In this document: in pieces, positions 8,435 through 16,700 of the stretch
Layout: each line of letters starts with the position of its first letter
Position numbering within the stretch: position 1 is the first letter of the stretch
NCBI RefSeq assembly: GCF_031157835.1
Contig: NZ_JAVIDR010000018.1
Location: 1-51,729 of the forward strand
DNA: 51,729 nt
Reading direction: 5' to 3'
DNA from: Acinetobacter rudis
GTDB taxonomy: Bacteria; Pseudomonadota; Gammaproteobacteria; Pseudomonadales; Moraxellaceae
The notes under the pieces: generated by a model
What the model saw: the letters and a program-made list of their open reading frames with translations, nothing else
Told to the model about the DNA's origin: nothing
The model's database searches: none
Program-made: the position numbers and the translations under genes

Positions 8435-9220
8435 ATGAATATGACAAAAGAGAACAAAGATATCATCACAAATCATCAGACTCAAAAAGTTGCGTGGGTA
8501 ACAGGTATTCATCAGGGGATCGGTGCTCAGATTATGCAGCAGTTGAACGAACACAATATTTATGTTGTGGGATTTGACTGCTGTGTACCTCAGGTTGATA
8601 ACAATAGGTTGGCAGAGCTACATCAGTGTGATGTAAGCGATGCCATGCAGGTAACAACATTGTGTCAAACCTTGATGACCTCTCGTCCCCCTGATTATTT
8701 TATTCATGCAGCAGGGGTCTTACATCTGGATGATCACGACACACTGCCGCTGGAAGCATGGCAAAATACTTTTGAGGTCAATACATTTGCCCCTTTCTAT
8801 TTTTTAAAACAGCTTAGTCCATATTTTCGTCAGAAATGCTCAGGCTGCATTGTGATGGTGTCATCAAATGCTGCACATGCACCACGTATGAAGATGGCCG
8901 CCTATGGTGCATCAAAAGCTGCATTAACGAGTTTTAGTCAAACTGTTGGTTTGGAATTGGCTGAGTTTGGAGTGCGAGTCAATATTATTTCGCCTGGTTC
9001 AACAGCAACCCCTATGCTTCAACAGCTTTGGCATGATCAGTCTGGCGAGCAGAAAACCATTCGAGGAAATCTGGCTGAATATAAGGTGGGGATTCCATTA
9101 CAAAAAATAGCTTTGGCTGAAGATATTGCAAACGCAGTGCTGTTTCTCATCAGTGATCAAGCGACTCATATCACCATGCATGATCTCGTTGTCGATGGTG
9201 GCGCAACGCTGGGTCGATAA
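8435..9220 (+). CDS. entA: 2,3-dihydro-2,3-dihydroxybenzoate dehydrogenase
   Basis: 261 aa short-chain dehydrogenase: NAD-binding TGIHQGIG near residues 23-30, NAAG-equivalent HAAG, VSSNAAH with the catalytic Ser, YGASKA with Tyr and Lys, and the C-terminal HITMHDLVVDGGATLGR. It oxidises 2,3-dihydro-DHB to DHB using NAD+. It follows the isochorismatase gene by 25 bp and is the last gene of the Fur-controlled operon. No NRPS, DHB-AMP ligase or siderophore transporter is adjacent, so the module only supplies DHB. In A. baumannii, entA is known to lie outside the acinetobactin cluster, a comparable arrangement. Confidence 0.88.
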   Translation: MNMTKENKDIITNHQTQKVAWVTGIHQGIGAQIMQQLNEHNIYVVGFDCCVPQVDNNRLAELHQCDVSDAMQVTTLCQTLMTSRPPDYFIHAAGVLHLDDHDTLPLEAWQNTFEVNTFAPFYFLKQLSPYFRQKCSGCIVMVSSNAAHAPRMKMAAYGASKAALTSFSQTVGLELAEFGVRVNIISPGSTATPMLQQLWHDQSGEQKTIRGNLAEYKVGIPLQKIALAEDIANAVLFLISDQATHITMHDLVVDGGATLGR

Positions 9221-9309
9221 TCAGGAAACATCAACATGCAACTACAGCAAGAAATCATCTAGAAAAATCATCATGTGCTCCAAAATAAATAACGAAGTTA
9301 AAAGTAGAA

Positions 9310-9341
9310 GTTAAGCCCTGATATGGGCAGTGGCTTAACTC
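9310..9341. terminator. hairpin between convergent entA and rtcA
   Basis: AGTTAAGCC/GGCTTAACT, 9-bp perfect stem with a 14-nt loop in the gap between two convergent genes; T-rich sequence follows on the plus strand. Confidence 0.55.
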
Positions 9342-9366
9342 TCTGTTTGTATATCGTTTTTTATCT

Positions 9367-10419
9367 CTAAGATGCAGCATACACATTAACTTGAAATAGA
9401 TTTGCATTTAACTCGACGAACTCAATTTTACAATCGATAAACTTCTCGATCATATGGGCTTGGGTGCGTGTATGTTCACTAATACATTGTGCTGTAAATT
9501 CCCCCCCTTGACCCAATGCTAAAGGGAGCAGTAGTTGATCAGCCAAATATTCATCTACAGCTGCATGAGATTTTAGATATTGCTTTACCTGTTCAGCTAA
9601 ATGATCAGAAATTTGTTCTGCACTTTTTCTCTTTTCACCTAATGCTGTAAACAATTGGTTATGATGCGTAGATTTAATTTGGACATAAACCGTATTTCCT
9701 TGGCTGATACCCTTTAGGAAAAATTGCTGTTGTTTATCTAATTTCAGTCCATTGTTTAAAGTTGCTAATTCACGTTGTACGATTTGTGCCTGTTCAGGAA
9801 GATTTAATACTGCGGCAAAGGCCTCAGTTCTTTGTAGATCGCCACGTTCTAATAAACATAATTTGTTTTGGTGTTGCCATGGTTGAATTTTAATTTGAAT
9901 TTCACCTGCACCAATGGGGAAAAAGCCAGCTTTATTCAACTTAAACTCACTCTCTATTCCAAGTTTGGCTAGGGTAGGTAAAAAACAGTGCTCTATAAAA
10001 TCTGCTGTTGGGGCGAGTGGGTTATGTGTGCCGCCAGAAATGGTCAGCTCACTCACTCCCTTTTGTAAGAGCAAAGTAGGTAAAAGAGTCTGCAAAACTA
10101 GAGTGGTACTGCCTGCAGAGCCAATCTGAAACTGGTATTTTCCACTTTGTACATGCTGTGGAGCAAAGTATAAACGTTGGCTATGAAGCTCAGCACCTTC
10201 TAGATAGGCTTGACTGATCTGTTGAGATGCCTGCACACAGACCAAATGCTGGCGCATTAGGCCTGGTTTTTTACGCCCTGCACGAATGTTAGTCAATTCA
10301 AATGCTTGACCTGTAATCATTGAAAGAGCAAGAGCGGTTCTTAAAATTTGTCCCCCACCTTCACCTTGTGAACCATCAATCTGAATGGCTGCTGGCATAT
10401 TGGCCAAAGCTTTATTCAC
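9367..10419 (-). CDS. rtcA: RNA 3'-terminal phosphate cyclase
   Basis: 350 aa, GTG start with AAGGA upstream. Family motifs: IDGSQGEGGGQILRTALALS at the N-terminus, IRAGRKKPGLMRQHL, GGTHNPLAPTADF and the C-terminal HTRTQAHMIEKF that carries the adenylated histidine. RtcA uses ATP to convert RNA 3'-phosphates (also 2'-phosphates) to 2',3'-cyclic phosphates, the end type that RtcB can process and seal. It is third in the rtcB-unknown-rtcA operon, 36 bp after the middle gene, and is expected to be transcribed from the sigma54 promoter at 12314-12328. Confidence 0.93.
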   Translation of the reverse strand: MNKALANMPAAIQIDGSQGEGGGQILRTALALSMITGQAFELTNIRAGRKKPGLMRQHLVCVQASQQISQAYLEGAELHSQRLYFAPQHVQSGKYQFQIGSAGSTTLVLQTLLPTLLLQKGVSELTISGGTHNPLAPTADFIEHCFLPTLAKLGIESEFKLNKAGFFPIGAGEIQIKIQPWQHQNKLCLLERGDLQRTEAFAAVLNLPEQAQIVQRELATLNNGLKLDKQQQFFLKGISQGNTVYVQIKSTHHNQLFTALGEKRKSAEQISDHLAEQVKQYLKSHAAVDEYLADQLLLPLALGQGGEFTAQCISEHTRTQAHMIEKFIDCKIEFVELNANLFQVNVYAAS

Positions 10420-10455
10420 GTATATTTTCCTTATTTTTTATTTACCAATATTAAG

Positions 10456-10956
10456 CTAAGTATTAGCTTCAAAAGTGATCAGTATTGTAGCATCTGTACC
10501 TTGAAGATAAAGATGCTGCCAATGCTGAACATATGCTGGAATGTATGTGCTTGGTGGACATATATAGCCCTGTTGGGCAGATATGAGTTTTTCAATCATA
10601 CCTTCAAAATGTGATTTTAAATCACCAGAAATTACGCTGAGTTGCCTAGCGTTCAACGTAAAAAAGAGATTTCTGTGAAAAAAATAACTCATTGTTTTAT
10701 CAGGAGTTCCCATATTACTCATCTGAAATTCCCAATCAGCAATGTGCAGAGGATCCTTCATTTTCTCCATTTTTTTCCAAGAAGAGTCAACTCTAAAGAA
10801 GTGTTTGAAGTTATCCTCAATTGCTAGATTTTTATCGAAATGTAATAGTTCTACATAACAGTCGAATCGTGCATGGAAATCTGGATCTAGAGCATTTGCA
10901 GTTATACATAGCCCCTCTAAGAGATGATTAAGTTTCTTTATACAATCGTTTGGCAT
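10456..10956 (-). CDS. uncharacterised protein encoded between rtcB and rtcA
   Basis: 166 aa from ATG 10954-10956, chosen because AAAGGA lies about 8 nt upstream; a longer start would overlap rtcB. I recognise no family. It has no signal peptide or membrane segment. The sequence is mixed alpha/beta, rich in aromatics and His (SYFFHRNLFFTLNARQLSV; YVQHWQHLYLQG). It starts 4 bp after the rtcB stop and has its ribosome site inside the rtcB end, so translation is probably coupled. Position implies a role in RNA repair, for example as an accessory or tolerance factor; this is inference only. Confidence 0.7.
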   Translation of the reverse strand: MPNDCIKKLNHLLEGLCITANALDPDFHARFDCYVELLHFDKNLAIEDNFKHFFRVDSSWKKMEKMKDPLHIADWEFQMSNMGTPDKTMSYFFHRNLFFTLNARQLSVISGDLKSHFEGMIEKLISAQQGYICPPSTYIPAYVQHWQHLYLQGTDATILITFEANT

Positions 10957-10960
10957 AATC

Positions 10961-12229
10961 TTATCCTTTAACACAAACAACTTGTCTTAAGGTATAAACG
11001 ACTTCAACCAAATCACTTTGTGCTTTCATCACATCTTCAATTGGTTTATAGGCAGATGGAATTTCATCAATCACTTCTTTATCTTTACGACACTCCACAC
11101 CCTCAGTTTGTGCAATCTGATCTTCAACAGTAAAACGGCGTTTAGCTTCGGTACGGCTCATGACACGACCTGCACCATGTGAACATGAACAGAATGACTC
11201 TTGATTTCCAAGTCCTCGGACAATAAAGGACTTCGCTCCCATGGAACCTGGAATAATCCCATATTGTCCTCGTTTAGCACTGACAGCGCCTTTACGCGTC
11301 ACCATGACTTCTTCTCCATAGTGTTCTTCCTTTTGCACATAGTTATGGTGACAGTTCACAGCTTCAAGTTTTGCATTAAATGGCTTAGCAATAATCGTTG
11401 CTAAAGCTTTAATCGCAGCTTGCATCATGATTTCACGGTTTTTCATAGCAAAGCGTTGGGCCCAACCGACAGCAAACCAATAGTCATCAAAATATTCAGT
11501 TCCCTCAACCAAATAAGCTAAGTCTTTATTCGGTAAGTGAATAAAGTACTTTTGCATATCTTTACGTGCAAGTTCAATAAAGTGATTACCAATGGCATTA
11601 CCCACACCGCGTGAACCTGAGTGCAACATTATCCAAACATGATCGTGTTCATCTAAACAGATTTCTACGAAGTGATTTCCTGTACCTAAAGTTCCCAATT
11701 GTTTTCTATTGTTGGTATTCTTTAAGCGAGGGTATTTGGAGCAAATCAGTTCAAAATCGGTAACTAAATCGGCCCATGCTTGATCCACCAGCTCAGGTGG
11801 TGTTTCCCAAGATCCACGATCTCGTCCATGACCTTTGGTCATGCCATGGGGGATTAGGCGTTCAAGCTCAGTACGTAAACCATATAAATGATCAGGTAGA
11901 TCTGATGCAGTTAAACTGGTACGTGTTGCCATCATCCCACATCCAATATCAACACCTACCGCAGCAGGAATGATCGCCCCTTTGGTTGGAATGACGCTGC
12001 CAATGGTGGCACCTAAACCAAAATGAACATCTGGCATTACTGCCATCCATTTGTAAATAAAAGGCATTTGTGCTGTTTGTAGTAATTGACGTTTTGAGTT
12101 GTCATCAACGATTACACCATTCGTCCACATTTTTACGGGCATACTGGTTTCATTTTTTAACACTTGATAGGCACGTTGTTGCTCTTGTTCAAGTTGAGCT
12201 TGTTGTTTAATTTCTTCAACGATCGACAT
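10961..12229 (-). CDS. rtcB: RNA-splicing ligase RtcB
   Basis: 422 aa (E. coli RtcB 408). Mn2+/GTP-dependent ligase that joins RNA 2',3'-cyclic-phosphate or 3'-phosphate ends to 5'-OH ends. Visible motifs: MPDVHFGLGATIGSVIP, AVGVDIGCGMMA (metal-binding Cys), NHFVEI, CHHNYV, GSMGAKSFIVRG and SCSHGAGRVMSR with the guanylated His region. AAGGA precedes ATG. First gene of the operon, divergent from rtcR; its mRNA leader has a stable hairpin (12248-12270) next to the ribosome site. Confidence 0.95.
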   Translation of the reverse strand: MSIVEEIKQQAQLEQEQQRAYQVLKNETSMPVKMWTNGVIVDDNSKRQLLQTAQMPFIYKWMAVMPDVHFGLGATIGSVIPTKGAIIPAAVGVDIGCGMMATRTSLTASDLPDHLYGLRTELERLIPHGMTKGHGRDRGSWETPPELVDQAWADLVTDFELICSKYPRLKNTNNRKQLGTLGTGNHFVEICLDEHDHVWIMLHSGSRGVGNAIGNHFIELARKDMQKYFIHLPNKDLAYLVEGTEYFDDYWFAVGWAQRFAMKNREIMMQAAIKALATIIAKPFNAKLEAVNCHHNYVQKEEHYGEEVMVTRKGAVSAKRGQYGIIPGSMGAKSFIVRGLGNQESFCSCSHGAGRVMSRTEAKRRFTVEDQIAQTEGVECRKDKEVIDEIPSAYKPIEDVMKAQSDLVEVVYTLRQVVCVKG

Positions 12230-12247
12230 TTCATTTTCCTTGCAAAG

Positions 12248-12270
12248 CCTACCTACTATTTATAGGTGGG
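12248..12270 (-). promoter_or_regulatory. 5'-leader hairpin of rtcB mRNA
   Basis: CCTACCTA (12248-12255) pairs with TAGGTGGG (12263-12270), one mismatch (a wobble pair in one strand), 7-nt loop. On the rtcB transcript it ends only a few nucleotides before the AAGGA ribosome site, so it could affect translation or be an end recognised by RNA-repair enzymes (speculative). Confidence 0.4.
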
Positions 12271-12313
12271 TGATATGCACAATACCCTAATGATGTTGCG
12301 CATTTATATGTTC

Positions 12314-12328
12314 GCAATGGTTATGCCA
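12314..12328 (-). promoter_or_regulatory. sigma54 promoter of the rtcB operon
   Basis: On the minus strand TGGCATAACCATTGC, with the invariant GG and GC separated by 10 nt, close to consensus TGGCAC-N5-TTGC. Predicted start near 12302, about 70 nt before the rtcB ATG. Fits activation by the divergently encoded RtcR. Confidence 0.82.
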
Positions 12329-12358
12329 ACTTTGAAAATAAATAGATTATTTATTTTA

Positions 12359-12376
12359 ACTTATTGAAAAATAAGT
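12359..12376. promoter_or_regulatory. inverted repeat, candidate RtcR enhancer site
   Basis: ACTTATT-GAAA-AATAAGT, 7-bp perfect arms, about 30 bp upstream of the -24 box of the rtcB promoter. AT-rich, so it could be chance. Confidence 0.3.
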
Positions 12377-12484
12377 AATAAATAGGTTTGTTTGCGTGCA
12401 TTTAAAATGCTGGTGATATTTATATGTTGTTGATGAATATCATTTTATATATATTTATATCTAATTTTATATAAAAACATTGAA

Positions 12485-14080
12485 ATGAATAAACGTAATG
12501 TGGTCATTGGTTTTGTCGGTTCAACACTAGACCGTGGTAAGCGCCCTGATCGTTGGCAGCGTTGGCGTCCAACCTTAAGTCTGCTCATGCATGAAGATCT
12601 TATGGTAGATGAGCTGGTTTTATTGCATGATCGGCAACACCATAATTTAGTAAAATTTCTTGAAGAAGATGCTAAAACTCTGTCACCATCAACCGTAATT
12701 TCAGGGCATCGAGTGAGTATTCGTGATCCATGGGATTTTGCTGAAGTTTATGGTGCTCTGTATGATTTTGTGAAAAGTTATTTGTTTGATACTGAAAAAA
12801 ATAATTATTTTTTACATATCACGACAGGTACGCATGTGGCCCAAATCTGTTGGTATCTGCTTGTTGATGCCAATTATCTGCCTGCCCAGTTGATTCAAAG
12901 TGCGCCTAATCAAGATAAAACGCCAGAAGGTGAGTATCGCATTATTGATTTGGATTTATCTCGATATGATGTGTTAAAGCAGCGTTTTGAGGATGAACAA
13001 CAACATAACTGGCAACAACTTAAAGCGAATATCTCCACATATAATTCTGATTTTAATCAGTTGATTAGCGAAGTAGAGTTGGTTGCAACACGCTCAAGTG
13101 CGCCAATTTTAATTATGGGTGCAACAGGTGTTGGGAAATCGCATTTAGCCAAACAAATCTTTCAACTCAAAAAAGATAAGTTTCATTTGAGTGGGCGCTT
13201 TATTGATGTGAACTGTGCTACTTTGCGTGGTGACAGTGCTATGTCTACTTTGTTTGGTCATATTAAAGGTGCATTTACAGGTGCTGCAGCTTCACGTTCA
13301 GGGCTACTAAAAAGTGCTGATCAAGGTATTTTATTTTTAGATGAAATTGGTGAACTCGGTTTAGATGAACAGGCAATGTTGCTGAAGGCACTTGAAGATA
13401 AATCTTTCTTCCCTGTTGGAAGTGATAGCGAAGTTCATGCAAATTTTCAGTTGATTGCAGGAACCAATAAAGATCTCAGAGCTGAAGTGCGATCAGGAGC
13501 ATTTCGTGAGGATTTATGGGCACGATTGAATACATGGACATTCTTTTTACCCAATCTCAAAGATCGCGTCGAAGATATTGCACCGAATATTGAATTTGAA
13601 TTACAACGCTTTGCAACAAGTCATCAAAGACAATTGCGTTTTCACCGTGATGCATTCGATGTTTATTTGAAATTTGCTCAATCGAAGGAAGCTGTTTGGC
13701 AGGGTAATTTCCGAGATTTGACTGCTAGTGTGACACGTATGGCGACATTATCAAGCGGTGAGTTGATTCGTTCGGAAACCGTAGAAAAAGAAATTCATCG
13801 TTTAAAGCAGTTGTGGTCCGTTCAAACTTCACCGAAGGAAGTGGATATTTTACTTAAGTATTTAGATCAAGTGCAGCTAAATGAAATGGATGAATTTGAC
13901 CAGATTCAACTGCGTGGAGTAATGCAGGTCTGTGAGAGTGCCAAGTCAATGGCGGATGCTGGACGACAGCTTTTTGCAGTTTCTCGCCAACAGCGGAATA
14001 CAACGAATGATAGTGACCGAGTCAAAAAGTATCTGAATAAATTTGGTTTAAATTGGGATCAGTTTCATTCTGCATATTGA
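12485..14080 (+). CDS. rtcR: RtcR, CARF-domain sigma54-dependent activator of rtcBA
   Basis: 531 aa. Residues 1-180 are the RtcR/CARF-like sensor (VVIGFVGSTLDRGKRPDRWQRWRPT; HITTGTHVAQICWYLL), proposed in the family to bind a cyclic-phosphate-ended RNA or oligonucleotide ligand. Residues about 185-430 are the AAA+ domain: Walker A GATGVGKS (212-219), sigma54-contacting GAFTGA (262-267), Walker B LFLDEIG (283-289). A C-terminal helical DNA-binding region follows. It senses RNA damage and turns on the divergent rtcB promoter, which has a matching GG-N10-GC box. Its own ribosome site is weak. Confidence 0.93.
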   Translation: MNKRNVVIGFVGSTLDRGKRPDRWQRWRPTLSLLMHEDLMVDELVLLHDRQHHNLVKFLEEDAKTLSPSTVISGHRVSIRDPWDFAEVYGALYDFVKSYLFDTEKNNYFLHITTGTHVAQICWYLLVDANYLPAQLIQSAPNQDKTPEGEYRIIDLDLSRYDVLKQRFEDEQQHNWQQLKANISTYNSDFNQLISEVELVATRSSAPILIMGATGVGKSHLAKQIFQLKKDKFHLSGRFIDVNCATLRGDSAMSTLFGHIKGAFTGAAASRSGLLKSADQGILFLDEIGELGLDEQAMLLKALEDKSFFPVGSDSEVHANFQLIAGTNKDLRAEVRSGAFREDLWARLNTWTFFLPNLKDRVEDIAPNIEFELQRFATSHQRQLRFHRDAFDVYLKFAQSKEAVWQGNFRDLTASVTRMATLSSGELIRSETVEKEIHRLKQLWSVQTSPKEVDILLKYLDQVQLNEMDEFDQIQLRGVMQVCESAKSMADAGRQLFAVSRQQRNTTNDSDRVKKYLNKFGLNWDQFHSAY

Positions 14081-14169
14081 GTAGATTGGTGCAGCTGAGG
14101 GATCGGAGCTAATAATGTGATCTATTTAGTGGATTTATATTGGAATAGCAGTATGTAAAAATTCATAAT

Positions 14170-14205
14170 AAAAAAGCCCCAAGTTTTCACTTGAGGCTTT
14201 TTTTT
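14170..14205 (-). terminator. terminator of tRNA-Gly copy 1
   Basis: On the minus strand AAGCCTCAAG-TGAAAA-CTTGGGGCTT followed by TTTTTT. The same terminator follows the tRNA copy at 39677 and the partial copy at 31838. Confidence 0.85.
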
Positions 14206-14210
14206 GAATC

Positions 14211-14286
14211 TGGAGCGGGAAAGGAGACTCGAACTCCCGACCCCAACCTTGGCAAGGTTATGCTCTACCAACTGAGCTATTCCCGC
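14211..14286 (-). tRNA. tRNA-Gly (GCC), copy 1
   Basis: 76 nt including encoded CCA (14211-14213). Starts GCGGGAATAGCTCAG, anticodon GCC from plus-strand GGC at 14251-14253, T-loop GTTCGAGTC, acceptor stem GCGGGAA/TTCCCGC. Identical to the copy at 39677-39752. Promoter with TTGACC and TATTAT separated by 16 nt lies at 14296-14323. Confidence 0.97.
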
Positions 14287-14295
14287 ATGCGGCCT

Positions 14296-14323
14296 ATAAT
14301 ACAGTATCAAATGGAGTGGTCAA
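14296..14323 (-). promoter_or_regulatory. promoter of tRNA-Gly copy 1
   Basis: Minus strand -35 TTGACC and -10 TATTAT with 16-nt spacing, ending 9 bp before the tRNA 5' end. The same arrangement precedes the copy at 39677. Confidence 0.7.
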
Positions 14324-14596
14324 GGTTTTTTTATAGTAGGGTGATTTAATTGAATAAAATTAAATCAAAATGAGTAGTAAAAAGAGCTTACTTGATTATA
14401 AAGGTTGAAATATCAGTAGTTTTGATCGCTTATTGAAAAAAATATGAATTGAATACATCCTAAAAAATCATTCATATTGTCCATCATGGGAAATAGTTTG
14501 AAATTTAATTATGGAACAAAAAATTAAAGTCGCTATTGTTGGTGCTGTGATTGTAAGTTGAACATGATTTTTTAAAGTGTAGTTGGTTTTGTTGAG

Positions 14597-14612
14597 TGTT
14601 GTTAGAGCAACA
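14597..14612. promoter_or_regulatory. SfnR-type upstream activating site 1
   Basis: TGTTGTTAGAGCAACA, a near-perfect palindrome, 83 bp upstream of the sigma54 box of msuE. Related sites occur at 21788 and 24968 (consensus TGTTGYTRRRRCAACA) at almost identical distance from their promoters. Assignment to SfnR is inference from cluster context. Confidence 0.75.
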
Positions 14613-14695
14613 GCATATCAGCAAAATAGCGAAAACATAACAAAATAAAAACCGATCTAATTTTATAACCAATTGAATATTATATAAAAAATAGT

Positions 14696-14710
14696 TGGCA
14701 TGCTTTTAGC
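14696..14710 (+). promoter_or_regulatory. sigma54 promoter of msuE-sfnG operon
   Basis: TGGCATGCTTTTAGC, invariant GG and GC separated by 10 nt; the -12 element is TAGC rather than TTGC. Predicted start near 14722. Confidence 0.75.
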
Positions 14711-14782
14711 TCATAGAGATATATACATTAACCAAAATAACCTGTGCATTGAAAACTGGGTTATTAAAAAAGGTGATTTACT

Positions 14783-15454
14783 ATGAGTTCTCTATCTTCT
14801 ATTCGTCCACTTAAACTTGTTGCTGTATCAGGTGCTCCCAATACACCATCTAAAACAGAAAGTTTGCTTGATGCGATTTTAGTCCAGTTAAAACAACATA
14901 TTCAGTTTGAAGTAGAGTACGTCAAGCTCAGTCAAATTGGGCATTTATTAAATGGTGCGGCAAGTCGTGACTTACTTGCCATAGAAGTACAGCAAGCTTT
15001 AACTCAAATTGAAACGGCTGATGCTTTAATCGTTGCTAGCCCAATTTATCGCGCATCTTATACCGGTTTATTTAAACATTTATTTGATTATATTGATCAA
15101 TTTGCCTTAGTCGATAAGCCTGTGCTTTTAGCTGCAACGGGTGGTAGTGAGCGTCATGCTTTAACTATTGATCATCAATTCCGTCCGTTATTTAGTTTTT
15201 TCCAAGCTCAAACTTTGCCCATAGGTGTATTTGCAACCGATAAAGATTTTGAACATTATAAAGTGACTAATCAGTTGTTATTAGAACGAATTCAGTTAGC
15301 AACAACACGTGCTGTACCTCAGTTTTTATTTTCCAGTAAATCTTCAAACAATGAATTAGAGCCTAAAAATGACAATAACGCGTCTCAAAACGATGCTGCA
15401 ACTTCACAACAAGTGGTGTTAAAGCCTGTTGAGCGTTTGGCATTGCTGGCATAA
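14783..15454 (+). CDS. msuE: NAD(P)H:FMN reductase (MsuE/SsuE type)
   Basis: 223 aa flavodoxin-like fold. N-terminal VAVSGAPNTPSKTESLL is the FMN-phosphate loop; ADALIVASPIYRASYTGLFKHLFDYID is the SsuE/MsuE family signature; ATGGSERHAL follows. It supplies FMNH2 to the neighbouring two-component monooxygenases. About 40 residues at the C-terminus (polar, NNELEPKNDNNASQND...) exceed the usual length of about 186 aa. AAGGT precedes ATG. First gene of a probable operon with sfnG and a DszC-like oxygenase, under sigma54/SfnR control. MsuE versus SsuE cannot be settled here. Confidence 0.83.
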   Translation: MSSLSSIRPLKLVAVSGAPNTPSKTESLLDAILVQLKQHIQFEVEYVKLSQIGHLLNGAASRDLLAIEVQQALTQIETADALIVASPIYRASYTGLFKHLFDYIDQFALVDKPVLLAATGGSERHALTIDHQFRPLFSFFQAQTLPIGVFATDKDFEHYKVTNQLLLERIQLATTRAVPQFLFSSKSSNNELEPKNDNNASQNDAATSQQVVLKPVERLALLA

Positions 15455-15477
15455 GTAAGCCAAGTGAACTGATCTAC

Positions 15478-15500
15478 ACATTGTGCTGAACTCACAATGT
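15478..15500 (+). repeat. hairpin in the msuE-sfnG gap
   Basis: ACATTGTG/CACAATGT, 8-bp perfect stem, 7-nt loop, without a following T-run; a further palindrome GAGATATCTC is at 15508-15517. Likely an mRNA-processing or stability element inside the operon rather than a terminator. Confidence 0.5.
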
Positions 15501-15540
15501 ATCTAGCGAGATATCTCATTTAGAAATGTGGAGTTTTACG

Positions 15541-16671
15541 ATGCCAGTGAATAAAAAAAATACCGAACAGATCCTTTTTGCTTACTGGGTACCCAATGTC
15601 AGTGGTGGATTGGTGGTCAGTGATATTGAACAACGTACAGACTGGGGGATTGATTACAATCGGCGTTTAGCTCAGGCGGCAGAAAAAAATGGTTTTGAGT
15701 ATGCATTAACACAAATCAGGTTTACTGCAGGTTATGGAGCCGAATATCAACATGAATCGGTGTCTTTTAGCCATGCAATTTTAGCCGCGACTGAGAAGCT
15801 CAAAGTCATTGCCGCAATTTTACCAGGACCTTGGAAACCAGCTTTGGCTGCTAAACAGTTGGCCACAATTGATCAACTTAGCAATGGACGTATTGCGGTT
15901 AACGTTGTGAGTGGTTGGTTTCGAGGTGAGTTTGATGCAATTGGTGAGCCGTGGCCTGAACACGATGAACGTTATGTGCGTTCTGAGGAGTTTATTCGTA
16001 GTCTAAAGGGTATTTGGACACAGGATAACTTTAGTTTTGAAGGTAAATATTATCAGTTTAAAGACTACACCTTAAAGCCAAAGCCAGTGCAACAACCTCA
16101 CATTGAAGTATTTCAAGGTGGCAGCTCTCGTGCTGCTCGAGATATGGCTGCACGGGTTTCAGATTGGTATTTGACCAATGGGAACAGTATTGAGGGTATT
16201 AAACAGCAAGTTGCCGATATTCGTAACAAAGCACAAGAAAATCATCATCAAGTCAAAATTGGGGTGAATGCATTTGTAATTGTAAGAGATACGGAACAAG
16301 AAGCACTTGCTGTTTTACAAGATATTATTGATCAGGCTAACCCTGAAGCGGTTAAAGCCTTTGGAGATGCAACCCGTCAGGCTGGTGCTGCAAGTCCTGA
16401 AGGTGAGGGCAATTGGGCAAAATCTAGTTTTGAAGATCTAGTGCAATACAATGATGGCTTTAAGACCAATTTAATTGGTACGCCACAACAAGTTGCAGAA
16501 CGTATTGTGGCGTTAAAAGAAGTTGGAGTTGATCTGATTTTAACTGCTTTTTTACATTTTATTGAAGAAGTTGAATATTTTGGTGCAAAGGTCTTGCCCT
16601 TGGTACGTCAGTTAGAAGCTGAAAATAGTCGGACAAATAGCAAATTACCGCTCTCTATTGAGACAGTTTGA
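15541..16671 (+). CDS. sfnG: dimethylsulfone monooxygenase SfnG
   Basis: 376 aa from ATG 15541, with GGAG 7 nt upstream; a start 15 bp earlier would include the ribosome site. Bacterial luciferase-like TIM barrel using FMNH2 and O2. Family stretches: FAYWVPNVSGGLVVSDIEQRTDWG, YALTQIRFTAGYGAEYQHES, NVVSGWFRGEFDAIGEPWPEHDERY and EVFQGGSSRAARDMAARVSDWYLTNG. SfnG converts dimethylsulfone to methanesulfinate. Flanked by the FMN reductase and an acyl-CoA-dehydrogenase-like oxygenase suited to the next step (methanesulfinate to methanesulfonate). Confidence 0.9.
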   Translation: MPVNKKNTEQILFAYWVPNVSGGLVVSDIEQRTDWGIDYNRRLAQAAEKNGFEYALTQIRFTAGYGAEYQHESVSFSHAILAATEKLKVIAAILPGPWKPALAAKQLATIDQLSNGRIAVNVVSGWFRGEFDAIGEPWPEHDERYVRSEEFIRSLKGIWTQDNFSFEGKYYQFKDYTLKPKPVQQPHIEVFQGGSSRAARDMAARVSDWYLTNGNSIEGIKQQVADIRNKAQENHHQVKIGVNAFVIVRDTEQEALAVLQDIIDQANPEAVKAFGDATRQAGAASPEGEGNWAKSSFEDLVQYNDGFKTNLIGTPQQVAERIVALKEVGVDLILTAFLHFIEEVEYFGAKVLPLVRQLEAENSRTNSKLPLSIETV

Positions 16672-16700
16672 GCATCACAGATGATAAAAGGAAATCAATA

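Larger units (their letters stand above)
14324..14782 (+). promoter_or_regulatory. msuE upstream region
   Basis: No supported gene; a 16-codon frame at about 14511 (MEQKIKVAIVGAVIVS) is too short to call. It holds the palindrome at 14597-14612 and the sigma54 box at 14696-14710 that are listed separately. Confidence 0.6.

Noticed and set aside
14511..14562. 16-codon frame MEQKIKVAIVGAVIVS upstream of msuE
   Set aside because: Too short, no ribosome site and no recognisable family; at most a remnant.
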